Position numbers and translations under genes: made by a program. 64,000 nucleotides of DNA from CALJFL01 sp039964455. GTDB taxonomy: Bacteria > Pseudomonadota > Gammaproteobacteria > Pseudomonadales > Halieaceae. Within the stretch, counting starts at the first letter, position 1. The number at the start of each line of letters is the position of its first letter. The DNA is taken from assembly GCA_039964455.1 (NCBI GenBank), contig JBDVXK010000021.1, positions 182,720 through 246,719 of the forward strand. Direction: 5' to 3'. Shown piece by piece: positions 46,377-54,364 of this stretch. The notes beneath the pieces were generated by a model, which did no database searches, was not told where the DNA came from, and saw nothing but the letters and a program-made list of their open reading frames with translations.

Positions 46377-47399
46377 TTATTCGCTGGATAAAAACTGTTC
46401 GGCATGAATGTTTTCGGCCTTCACGCCCAGACTCTCCAGATGGGAGAACGCTGCATCAATCATTGGTGGTGGACCACAGAGATAGGCGACCGTAGCTTCG
46501 CTCACATCGCTCGCCTGCACTGCATCCACGGGATTACCCATTCTGTAGTCGCTCTCGCCACTCACTTTGTCGAGTGAAATCCGTGCCTCGAGCGTGCGCA
46601 TCCAGAATGTGCGCAGCTCCAATTCCTCGGTAAAAAACAATGAGGGCTCGTCAAGGCAACCGAAGCTCAACAGCATTTTTGGCTTTCGCCCGCTCTTTTG
46701 CCGAATGGTATCGAGCATGGAAATCATTGGCGCGACGCCGGTACCTCCGGCAATCATTAGATGATCGGCCTGCAAGTCGTCTCGCAGATAGAAGGAACCA
46801 AAGGGGCCCTCCAACTCTATTACTTTATCTACTGCGGCGTCATCGCGCAGATAATCCGACATTTTGCCTTCCGGCAGGCAGCGGATCAGGAATTCCAATC
46901 TCGGCAATGCTTCTTCGGTACTGACCATAGAGTAACTGCGCCACTCGTCTGAGCCTGGCACCCGAATTCGCACGAATTGACCAGGCCTGAAGTCCAGCCA
47001 CTGATCCTCTGCCAATTCCAAAACCAGATGCGCCACATCCTTGGCCAGCCAATCCACGGCATCAACAAAGGCGCTGACTTTTACAGGGCCCGATACGGTG
47101 CTGGGGTAGTCAAACTCAATCAACGCATCAGTGTGCGCCTCGCTAACACACAGCAACCTCAGCCCCTCGGCTTGTTCACTCGCTAGCAGCGAAGTCGCTA
47201 CGCCGGCTCGTTTCTCCACCTCACCACTGACCACTTTCGCCATACAACTGCCACACGCGCCGCTGCGACACTGGTGCATCAGTGGCAGGTCGCCTGCAAG
47301 CGCCGACTCCAACACCGTTTGGCCTTGAGCAACCGAGATTGAGGACTCCACGCCATCGCTGAACCTGCAGACCACATTGCTCGCAGCAGCACTGTTCAC
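46377..47399 (-). CDS. Oxygenase reductase, plant-type [2Fe-2S]-FAD-NAD
   Basis: Electron-transfer partner (340 residues) of the Rieske oxygenase. An N-terminal plant-type ferredoxin domain has Cys44, Cys49, Cys52 and Cys84 (HQCRSGACGSC...LLCVSE), then an FAD-binding barrel (RSYSM, about 155) and an NAD domain (GGTGVAP, then YLCGPPPMIDAAF). This is the BenC/CarAd-type order, so one protein delivers electrons from NADH. GTG start at 47399, 48 bp after the oxygenase stop. No separate ferredoxin gene is seen. Confidence 0.9.
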   Translation of the reverse strand: MNSAAASNVVCRFSDGVESSISVAQGQTVLESALAGDLPLMHQCRSGACGSCMAKVVSGEVEKRAGVATSLLASEQAEGLRLLCVSEAHTDALIEFDYPSTVSGPVKVSAFVDAVDWLAKDVAHLVLELAEDQWLDFRPGQFVRIRVPGSDEWRSYSMVSTEEALPRLEFLIRCLPEGKMSDYLRDDAAVDKVIELEGPFGSFYLRDDLQADHLMIAGGTGVAPMISMLDTIRQKSGRKPKMLLSFGCLDEPSLFFTEELELRTFWMRTLEARISLDKVSGESDYRMGNPVDAVQASDVSEATVAYLCGPPPMIDAAFSHLESLGVKAENIHAEQFLSSE

Positions 47400-47447
47400 G
47401 CGTCAGCGCTCACTGGGTAGTCCCGCAAGAAGTTGCGACGCACTTGG

Positions 47448-48791
47448 CTACTCCTCCTCGATCTTGTCCACACGATATCCGGGGGACTTGCCGTCGGTGA
47501 TGTTGCGGAGGCGAATACTCGAGGACTTGATCGAACCCTGTGCACCCTTAGCTGGCTTGGCAATGCCCCTGTGATTACGCGAGGCCAGCTTGCGCCATGT
47601 GATCGCTGAAACGTCTGTATCAACCAGTTGCTCATTATCCCAACCGGTACCATCTGCGTAGTAGTCCTGCATCGCTTCCCTGGCATATAGGTCACAGTCG
47701 TTAAAGCCGTGTAGCGCCAATGGTTTGAAAACCGTTTTGTAGCGGTATTCATAGTCTTTCAGGTCTTTTTCGGTGGGGCAGATTTTCACCAGCACTTCCC
47801 AGTACTCATAGGTGTCGTCGGTAATCGGCACATACCATTCATATTGTACGATGTGCTCTTCCGGCCAATTCTCTACCATCAGCACTCCCGGCATCACAAC
47901 CGAGGTTCTGTATAGCCGGCTATTGACACCCTCTACTTTTACGCCGAGTTTTTTGTTTTCAAGAATAGGCTCCCAACGGTCGGAGAAAAGCCACTGCATC
48001 AAACCCTTGGGGCCGCCCTCCTCTTCAAAGGTGGTAATACAGTCGTCGCTCGCAGGCCGTATCCCCAGCGGCAATACCCAGTTATTGGATTGCACGATAG
48101 TGTTGTCCTGGTGCACCAGAATATGCGCATTATCAAAACCGTTCTCGCAGGCAATGCGCCAGTTTGCTTCCCCGGTACGGTGTATACCCAGCGAGATGGC
48201 GTTATCGTCCATCAAACTGGGGGCTGGCGGCCACAGTGGATGAGGATACTCCTCGCTACTCTCCGGGAAACGGATGGGCAGATCATGACTTAGCGGCGGC
48301 ACATCTTCATCCGGAAAATCATCCTCGCGTACAAACACAAAAATCATTCCAGAGATTTCTTCTACCGGATACGTTGTGATGCCGGTGGTATCAATAAGCT
48401 TGTCGTCGGGGTTGCCCACAATGGTGTCAAGGTTGCCGGACTCAAGATTGAAAGTGAAACCGTGATACCAGCAGGAAATTGTTTCCTTGTTGAAGCACAT
48501 CGGCTTGGCTGACAACCGTACGCCACGGTGAATGCACTGGTCTTTCAGCGCAAACACCTTGCCGTCAACTCGGCGCAGCACAATCTGTACACCACAAATC
48601 TGGATTCCCTCAACCTGATCCTCGGCCAATTCATTACTGAAAAGCGCCGGATACCAATGATTGATAAAGCCCCACTCAGCATCCTTATAGGGCTGGTACT
48701 GGCTCTGGGTTTTTTGGTCATTCTTGCGCAGGGAATCAGCTCCCTGCTTATCGGCAGATTTTCTTCGCCGAACTGGCGCTTTATCGCTCAT
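47448..48791 (-). CDS. CarAa-like Rieske ring-hydroxylating oxygenase, alpha subunit
   Basis: Terminal oxygenase of 447 residues. Rieske ligands Cys86/His88 (CIHRG) and Cys107/His110 (CWYHG); mononuclear iron ligands in ENGFDNAHILVH (His223, His227) plus an Asp in GFNDCDLYAREAM. Several stretches closely follow carbazole 1,9a-dioxygenase CarAa (INHWYPALF, ENGFD, WYVPI, YAREAM, GWDNEQL), so it likely belongs to the homotrimeric, alpha-only group including 2-oxoquinoline monooxygenase. There is a ~30-residue basic N-terminal extension relative to CarAa. GGGAGAGA precedes the ATG. No beta subunit gene, consistent with alpha-only oxygenases. Confidence 0.9.
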   Translation of the reverse strand: MSDKAPVRRRKSADKQGADSLRKNDQKTQSQYQPYKDAEWGFINHWYPALFSNELAEDQVEGIQICGVQIVLRRVDGKVFALKDQCIHRGVRLSAKPMCFNKETISCWYHGFTFNLESGNLDTIVGNPDDKLIDTTGITTYPVEEISGMIFVFVREDDFPDEDVPPLSHDLPIRFPESSEEYPHPLWPPAPSLMDDNAISLGIHRTGEANWRIACENGFDNAHILVHQDNTIVQSNNWVLPLGIRPASDDCITTFEEEGGPKGLMQWLFSDRWEPILENKKLGVKVEGVNSRLYRTSVVMPGVLMVENWPEEHIVQYEWYVPITDDTYEYWEVLVKICPTEKDLKDYEYRYKTVFKPLALHGFNDCDLYAREAMQDYYADGTGWDNEQLVDTDVSAITWRKLASRNHRGIAKPAKGAQGSIKSSSIRLRNITDGKSPGYRVDKIEEE

Positions 48792-48813
48792 GACTTCTCT
48801 CCCGGGTAATTAC

Positions 48814-49704
48814 TTATTCGGTTTCCATAAATTGACAGACAACGTCATCGTGCTCTTCCGGCCGCTCCCACTGCGGCCAATGTGCACAGCCGGCCATGAT
48901 GTGTTTTTGAGACCCTTTTATGATCTGGGCAAGGCGATCAGCAGCATCGACACCATGGATGGGATTTTTATCGGTCCACAAAACCAGTGTGGGCACCGCA
49001 ATACTCGCTATCGCCTCTTCATCGAAATAAAATTCGGCAATATTGTCGGAGAAAAGAAGCCGGTAGTATTCGACCAGCGCATCGCGAGTTTCGGGTATAG
49101 ACCAGAGCGACTTGCGCAACTCGACAAGTTCATCGGTGACACCACCCAGTGGCATAAGCCACTCAAGACGCTTTCTTAATAGCTCAGTCGTAGGATTCAT
49201 CAACGCATTAACGGAAGTTTCGCGAAGGGCATCGAGATCGCTTTCTCCCTCAGCGACAAAATCTGGATCCAGCGCAATGCCCCACGCTGTATTCAAAATG
49301 ACCTTGTCACATCTGTCCGGGTGGTTGATCGCCATATCCAGTGCGATCCAGCCACCCAGCGACTCTCCTTCGAAGGAGGCCTTTTCCAGACCGAGGTGGT
49401 CCATTAAATCCAATACCTGGTCAGTAAACTGGCTTAGCCAGTGGCCCGACTCGTCGGGAGCGGCCTCTGAAAACGCCGGGCGAGATGACATACCGTGCCA
49501 GAGAAAATCGATTGCCAAAGGTCTGCAGCACTGCGCCAATGACATCATATTGCGAGAGTAAGTCTCGGCATGTCCCCCACCCCCATGCAACAGGAACAGA
49601 GGCGGCTTGTCATTGGCAACCTCTATACAACGCGTGCGGTACTTCGCGGTCTCATAAAAGCGGGTTTCAGTACCCAGCAAATCGATGTGGATAGAGGGTT
49701 TCAT
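48814..49704 (-). CDS. Alpha/beta hydrolase, meta-cleavage operon
   Basis: Alpha/beta hydrolase of 296 residues: oxyanion segment FLLHGGGGHAETY, nucleophile elbow GESLGG (about 116-121), acid in LWTDKNPIHG and His in GCAHWPQWERPEE. All triad residues are present. It differs from classical MCP hydrolases in the GGGGH oxyanion loop and is distinct from the neighbouring BphD-like hydrolase, so the two probably act on different intermediates. The ATG at 49704 is preceded by GGGAAAGTG; a TTG six codons upstream is less likely. Confidence 0.85.
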   Translation of the reverse strand: MKPSIHIDLLGTETRFYETAKYRTRCIEVANDKPPLFLLHGGGGHAETYSRNMMSLAQCCRPLAIDFLWHGMSSRPAFSEAAPDESGHWLSQFTDQVLDLMDHLGLEKASFEGESLGGWIALDMAINHPDRCDKVILNTAWGIALDPDFVAEGESDLDALRETSVNALMNPTTELLRKRLEWLMPLGGVTDELVELRKSLWSIPETRDALVEYYRLLFSDNIAEFYFDEEAIASIAVPTLVLWTDKNPIHGVDAADRLAQIIKGSQKHIMAGCAHWPQWERPEEHDDVVCQFMETE

Positions 49705-49744
49705 ATCACTTTCCCGTAGCAATCAAGTCAGCGCGAACCAGTCA

Positions 49745-50581
49745 CTATGCGGACTTGGCCTCCTGCAAGAAGTTCTGCACTAATTGCTGAAACCGCGCGG
49801 CGTGTTCAATTTGAGTCCAGTGTCCGCAGTTACCAAAAAAGTGTAGCTGAGAGTTTTGGATGTGTCGGTGCAGGTTCATGGAAATTTCAGGGTCGACAAC
49901 AATATCGTCTCGCCCATGAATGATTAACGTTTCGTTTTCCAGCGACTGAAGTTGTGCGACCTTTAGCACCTGGGCATCCAGCCAGCGCTGATGAGGCTCG
50001 GGAAAAACTCTCTCGAATACCTCCTGAGCGCCCGGCCGCATCGTTGCCTTGTAACGCAACTCCGCCAGCTCATCTGTCACCAGTGAACGGTCAAACGCCA
50101 TGATGTCCATGATGCGTTTCATGTTTTCCACAGAGGGCTTGTAGCTCCACAATGCCTTCAGGTTGTCATTAACATTAGCGGGCCAACCACCAGGCCCCAT
50201 AAGGACAAGCCGGTCGAAGCGCTCCGGGTACTCGCTGGCAAGCCACATCGACAGAGCGCCGCCAAACGAGTTTCCAACAAGGTGAACTCGCTCTATGCCA
50301 AGCCCGTCTAGCAAGGCCATAACCTGATCGATCCAGCTCTGCATGAACTGAAATTCAAAGTTATCCGGCGTCTCTGTGTAACCAAAGCCCACTAAATCAG
50401 GAGCGAGCACGCGAAACTCGGGAGCAAGCAGCGGCAACATTCCGCGCCAATTGGCCCAACCGGACACACCCGCACCAGAGCCATGCAGCAACACCACCGC
50501 CTCGCCGTTACCCATATCGTGATAATTGGTCTGATAGCCGCAGGTTTCGAGACTGTGTGCGATCTCCGGGTTGTCACTCAT
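49745..50581 (-). CDS. Meta-cleavage product hydrolase (BphD/TodF/HsaD-like)
   Basis: C-C bond hydrolase of 278 residues acting on ring-cleavage products. Diagnostic segments: LLHGSGAGVSGWANWR (residues 31-46, oxyanion and substrate loop), nucleophile GNSFGGA (Ser105), acid in IIHGRDD (about 219) and base in GNCGHWTQIEHA (about 251). These match CarC/DmpD/BphD enzymes, which split the dienone acid formed by extradiol cleavage into a carboxylate and 2-hydroxypentadienoate. Placed directly in the oxygenase operon. The hydratase/aldolase for the dienoate is not in the window. Confidence 0.88.
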   Translation of the reverse strand: MSDNPEIAHSLETCGYQTNYHDMGNGEAVVLLHGSGAGVSGWANWRGMLPLLAPEFRVLAPDLVGFGYTETPDNFEFQFMQSWIDQVMALLDGLGIERVHLVGNSFGGALSMWLASEYPERFDRLVLMGPGGWPANVNDNLKALWSYKPSVENMKRIMDIMAFDRSLVTDELAELRYKATMRPGAQEVFERVFPEPHQRWLDAQVLKVAQLQSLENETLIIHGRDDIVVDPEISMNLHRHIQNSQLHFFGNCGHWTQIEHAARFQQLVQNFLQEAKSA

Positions 50582-50621
50582 AAGCTAATCCTGTCACTGC
50601 TGTTGGGTAATAGAGTAATAA

Positions 50622-51374
50622 TCATAGTCCCACTGGCGGGACAGCGGCGAAAACGTCATCGTTTAATACCTCTGGCGACTGATAGGCCAGAGGGCTGTGC
50701 GATAGCCCTAAATCGAGAAACATCTCGCATAGCTTGAGCGACACCAGCCCGGGGTTTAACACGGGGACGGGAAGCTTGTCCGCCAGATAGGCGTGAGATT
50801 GGTGCATGGTTGTAGAGCCGATAATGATCACGTCTGCGCCATCTTCTTTAATCGCAGCCAGCCCTTCGGCCTCCAGCTTGGCGAACACGACTTCCTCTTT
50901 GCCCGCCAGCAGTTCCTGGGCATCAGGGCGCACATCAATGGTGCGTACCGAAGCAACACGGTGCATAAGCCCCTGCTCCTGGATAGCCTTTTTATACAGC
51001 GGCCGCCACTGATCCCACATTGTTAGAATCGAAAACTTCTCTCCCAACATGCAGGCTGTGAGTAAACAACTCTGTCCCGGGCCAATAACCGGAATAGTGA
51101 GCCGCGAGCGCAATGCCGCAACACCGGAATCACTCATGGAATTGATGCATACCGCGTCATAGCCCTCGGCTTCCGCACAGGCACCCGCCTCCAGCACAAA
51201 GGCATCGGCCAGCGTCATTTCGTAGTAGGAATCGAGTATTTTGGCGCCCGCCTTAACCGCGACGAAGTCGATGGCCACATCATCGCGGCGCAGGGAGTCA
51301 GGAACCTGGGCTTCGAAAGCGGCAAGCGCTTCCGCCGGCATAGGTACCGGCATGATCATTTTGATTCGCTTCAC
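50622..51374 (-). CDS. Asp/Glu/hydantoin racemase-family protein with Ser at both Cys positions
   Basis: Protein of 250 residues with the PF01177 racemase fold: two Rossmann-like halves, IPVIGPGQS (about 94-102) and a terminal VPVLNPGLVSLKL. The two catalytic cysteines of racemases and maleate isomerases, expected in a CFGDPG-type and a GCAGM-type loop, are Ser79 (SMSDSG) and Ser187 (GSTTM) here. It is therefore unlikely to be a two-base Cys racemase. First gene of the catabolic operon, GTG start with GGGAGATAAAA upstream, divergent from the MarR-type regulator. Confidence 0.8.
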   Translation of the reverse strand: MKRIKMIMPVPMPAEALAAFEAQVPDSLRRDDVAIDFVAVKAGAKILDSYYEMTLADAFVLEAGACAEAEGYDAVCINSMSDSGVAALRSRLTIPVIGPGQSCLLTACMLGEKFSILTMWDQWRPLYKKAIQEQGLMHRVASVRTIDVRPDAQELLAGKEEVVFAKLEAEGLAAIKEDGADVIIIGSTTMHQSHAYLADKLPVPVLNPGLVSLKLCEMFLDLGLSHSPLAYQSPEVLNDDVFAAVPPVGL

Positions 51375-51559
51375 TTTTATCTCCCGGCAAGGATGACTTA
51401 GCTCATCAGAGCCATCGAATATATTTTCAATTGATTTTCAATGCAAGATTTATGTGTTTTGCGCTACCCTTCAATGAAGCATCGGGGGAAGTAGCGCCGC
51501 GTAGCCATTTAAATTGGCCCGCGCCCCGCCAATAACATTACTTTTTATAGGGTTTTGGC
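51375..51559. promoter_or_regulatory. Divergent control region of the catabolic operon and MarR gene
   Basis: Intergenic space of 185 bp. It holds a direct repeat TTTTCAA at 51424-51430 and 51435-51441 (11-bp spacing, one helical turn) surrounding the palindrome TCAATTGA, and an imperfect palindrome CTTCAATGAAG at 51469-51479. These are plausible binding sites for the divergent MarR-type protein. No close-to-consensus -35/-10 pair stood out. Confidence 0.45.
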
Positions 51560-52123
51560 ATGACAGACGAGCAATCGAGCAAACCGCCACAGGACATACT
51601 TCATAGAAAATGGCGCCTGGGTGGCGATGAGCACTCTATTACCACCACTGAGTTCGAGTGGGCGATTATGCGTTTCTACAGCGCCTTTGAACGCAGCTGC
51701 CAACAGCTAGGCTCCATCGCGGGCAATCCAAGCCTGAGTTTTCAGGAGCTGGTCATCCTGCATGTGGTAGCAATGCAGCACCATCCGCAGACCTCAACAT
51801 CGCTTGCGCGACAGCTGAACCGGGATGACATCGCCAATGTTCAATACATTCTGAGAAAGCTGCTCAGCGAGGGGCTGTTGGTGAAAAACAAAGAACCAAG
51901 GGGCAAGACGTACACTTACGATATCACCAAGAGCGGCAGCGTGATGGTGGAGCGCTACGCAGAGATGAGAGCGTTGCTGTTACTGGAGAAAACCAAGTTC
52001 ATCGATCACATTGACACCAAACTGCAAGCCGCTAATGATCTGCTGAGCTTACTCACTGGTATCTACGATGACGCCGCCAGAATATCTGCCACCTATAGTC
52101 CCGTCACACCCGACGAACAGTGA
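51560..52123 (+). CDS. MarR-type winged-helix transcriptional regulator
   Basis: DNA-binding regulator of 187 residues. The winged helix runs about 65-130: LSFQELVILHVVAM, the recognition-helix region STSLARQLNRDDIANVQYIL, and the wing KNKEPRGKTYTYDITKSG. N-terminal and C-terminal helices would form the dimer interface, as in MarR proteins. Divergent from the racemase-like gene with 185 bp between, the usual layout for a local regulator that responds to the pathway substrate or an intermediate. Confidence 0.85.
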   Translation: MTDEQSSKPPQDILHRKWRLGGDEHSITTTEFEWAIMRFYSAFERSCQQLGSIAGNPSLSFQELVILHVVAMQHHPQTSTSLARQLNRDDIANVQYILRKLLSEGLLVKNKEPRGKTYTYDITKSGSVMVERYAEMRALLLLEKTKFIDHIDTKLQAANDLLSLLTGIYDDAARISATYSPVTPDEQ

Positions 52124-52145
52124 GCATTAAATAACAGAGATCTAT

Positions 52146-52175
52146 TGGGCGCCATGCGGCTGCATAAAGCGCCCA
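52146..52175. terminator. Bidirectional hairpin after the MarR gene
   Basis: Stem TGGGCGC (52146-52152) / GCGCCCA (52169-52175) with an inner ATGC/GCAT pairing, between two convergent genes. Confidence 0.6.
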
Positions 52176-52183
52176 CTGCCTTC

Positions 52184-52441
52184 TCAGTTCTCCCGGGATG
52201 CCTTCAGCGTTCGATAGACTTCCACACCCTTCTCCCGCTGCAAGCGAATCACCTCTAGCTTCTGCCCCAGTTTGCGCCGCTCGTGCTCGCCTTCGGCTTC
52301 GGCCAATTTGGCCTGCAGCTTTTCCTGGTCGGATTTCAGTGCTTTTAATACCTTGCGAAGTTTTTTGAGCTGATCCCGGTCAATACCGTCATCCTGCCCC
52401 AGTAAGCGACTGAGCTTATCCAGATGCTTTTTAATTTTCAC
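52184..52441 (-). CDS. Small coiled-coil protein
   Basis: Highly charged 85-residue protein, almost entirely alpha-helical with heptad-like Leu spacing (LSRLLGQ, LKKLRKVLKALKSDQEKLQAKLAEAEGE in part). No family recognised. Its ATG overlaps the TGA of the Na/Pi cotransporter gene (ATGA, 52438-52441), so it is translationally coupled and may be a cytoplasmic partner of that transporter. Confidence 0.65.
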   Translation of the reverse strand: MKIKKHLDKLSRLLGQDDGIDRDQLKKLRKVLKALKSDQEKLQAKLAEAEGEHERRKLGQKLEVIRLQREKGVEVYRTLKASREN

Positions 52442-54276
52442 CGGGGCTCCTCCTTCAAACGCGCGGGGTCGACCCCTTCAGAGCCCCTTGCTATATCAGC
52501 GATCTCATCGATGTGTAGCGTCATTTCACTGTCGAGTACCTCGCCCTCGGCAAGATTAGCCCGGGTCAACGATTCGGTGACAGCTAATAGGTGACCGACC
52601 AACTCACGGGTGTAGGCGCCATCATTGATTAACGAAGTAGCAATGGATGAGCTGATAGTACCGTCGCGAATCAGTCGATCAACGGCTTCATTGGCGTTAC
52701 TTGCGGCATCCATTTCTTCCACCCTGATACGATCTAGCGCCAACAGGGTAACCACTGGTTCATCTTCCTCGGCAAGTTGGGATACCTGCCGCAAAACACT
52801 ACCGATGCGCGCTCTGAAACGATTGTACTCACGACGAATATCCCGGTTATTACTGCGCAAGTGGCTATGGAGGTTTTTACGCAAATGCTTGGTGGCCTTG
52901 ATAGCGGCTACGATTTCCAGATTGGCATCGCGCAGCGCGGCAAACCGCTCTCTATAGTCGGCCGATGCCAAAACCTGGGCCCGGCTGATGAATTCAATGT
53001 TGGCGCTATAAATTGACTTGATCATCCGCCCGTACTGGTCGTCCAGGTCAATATCAATAAGCTGCGCGGGCGCTTCCAATAATGCCTGCAGGTCTTGCTC
53101 TCCCCGTATTGTCGAACGCTTAAGATCAACGCCGTGGGCTACAAGGCTAAAGGCATTATCAAACAGATGGAGCGTTTCCTTGTAGACGGCGCCCAAAGCC
53201 ACGTCTGGCAACTCCAGCGATGCAGCGCTGAGATAGCGGGGCTCATCGTGCTCTACCGATACGCCGGTCATGTACTTCTCCAACACACGCACCATGCTTT
53301 GGATGAACGGCACCATCAAGACCACACCCATAAGATTAAACAGGGTATGGAATACGGCAAGCTTCAGAGTGTAGTCCTGTGGCGCAATGCCAATCCCAGC
53401 GCTTATCCAGTCAACTGCGGCAGCCAGTGGACGAATCATCAGCAAGGCGAGCAGGCCGGTTACTCCGTTGAAGATCAAATGCGCCGCGGCCAATCGCTTA
53501 CCAGAGATCGTAGCGCCCAGAGCACCCAGGACAGCAGTAATCGTGGTGCCGATGTTGGCGCCGATGGCGAGTGCCAGCGCATTCTCGTAGGTTAACTGCC
53601 CCGCTGCCAATGCCGTTATCGTCAAAGCCAATGTGGCGTGGCTGGACTGCATCACCACCGTGGCCAACACCCCTATTCCGGTGAACAGTAACAAACCCAA
53701 CACACCCGTCATGGCGTATTGGGCCAGATCAAGGGTGGCGGTAAAGGCAGAGAAGCCTTCCTTCATGTAAGCAATGCCAAGAAACAGGAAACCAATGCCA
53801 ACCAGAATCCAGCCGGCTCCCTTGACCCGGTTTGACGCCTGCATGAGTAACAGCACACCAAAAACCAGCATGGGCATGGCATAAGCAGAGATTTTAACTT
53901 TCAGGCCAAACCCTGCGACGATCCAGGCGCCCGTGGTGGTACCCAGGTTGGCACCGAACACGATGCCTATACCTTGCGCCAGGCTAATCATTTCAGCACT
54001 GAGAAAAGAGATTGTGATGACCGATACCAGTGATGAGGATTGCATCACCGTTGTGCTGACAAGCCCGAAACCCAGGCTCTTCCAAAGTCGGTCGGTGGTA
54101 TGGTTTAGCAGACGCTGCAAAGAGCCCCCACTAAACAACCTGAAGCCCTGCTCCATGCCTAGCATGCCAAACAGGAAAAGCGCCACGCCGGCAGCTATCT
54201 CGCTGAAATCGCCGCTTACCCAGAACCCGTAGCCCAGGATGACAGCGATAACAGGTAGAAAAATACGTCGCAGCAT
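52438..54276 (-). CDS. Na/Pi cotransporter family protein with PhoU-like tail
   Basis: Inner-membrane protein of 612 residues of the NptA/PNaS (SLC34-like) family. Two inverted repeats each carry a QSSS/QSSHA motif: TTVMQSSSLVSV (about 78-89) and TVVMQSSHATLAL (about 210-222), with GANLGTT and GANIGTT loops. About eight to ten hydrophobic segments to residue 320, then a cytoplasmic PhoU-like helical domain (about 350-600). Expected to move phosphate with sodium, often outward or for scavenging; no pho regulator is adjacent. Confidence 0.9.
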   Translation of the reverse strand: MLRRIFLPVIAVILGYGFWVSGDFSEIAAGVALFLFGMLGMEQGFRLFSGGSLQRLLNHTTDRLWKSLGFGLVSTTVMQSSSLVSVITISFLSAEMISLAQGIGIVFGANLGTTTGAWIVAGFGLKVKISAYAMPMLVFGVLLLMQASNRVKGAGWILVGIGFLFLGIAYMKEGFSAFTATLDLAQYAMTGVLGLLLFTGIGVLATVVMQSSHATLALTITALAAGQLTYENALALAIGANIGTTITAVLGALGATISGKRLAAAHLIFNGVTGLLALLMIRPLAAAVDWISAGIGIAPQDYTLKLAVFHTLFNLMGVVLMVPFIQSMVRVLEKYMTGVSVEHDEPRYLSAASLELPDVALGAVYKETLHLFDNAFSLVAHGVDLKRSTIRGEQDLQALLEAPAQLIDIDLDDQYGRMIKSIYSANIEFISRAQVLASADYRERFAALRDANLEIVAAIKATKHLRKNLHSHLRSNNRDIRREYNRFRARIGSVLRQVSQLAEEDEPVVTLLALDRIRVEEMDAASNANEAVDRLIRDGTISSSIATSLINDGAYTRELVGHLLAVTESLTRANLAEGEVLDSEMTLHIDEIADIARGSEGVDPARLKEEPR

Positions 54277-54364
54277 GACTAAATCATACCATCCTGCGCA
54301 GCAGACTCATCAACCCGGTAACTCACCGGGCAAGAGTTAAAGGAACCTGCAGTGGTCGCTATGC

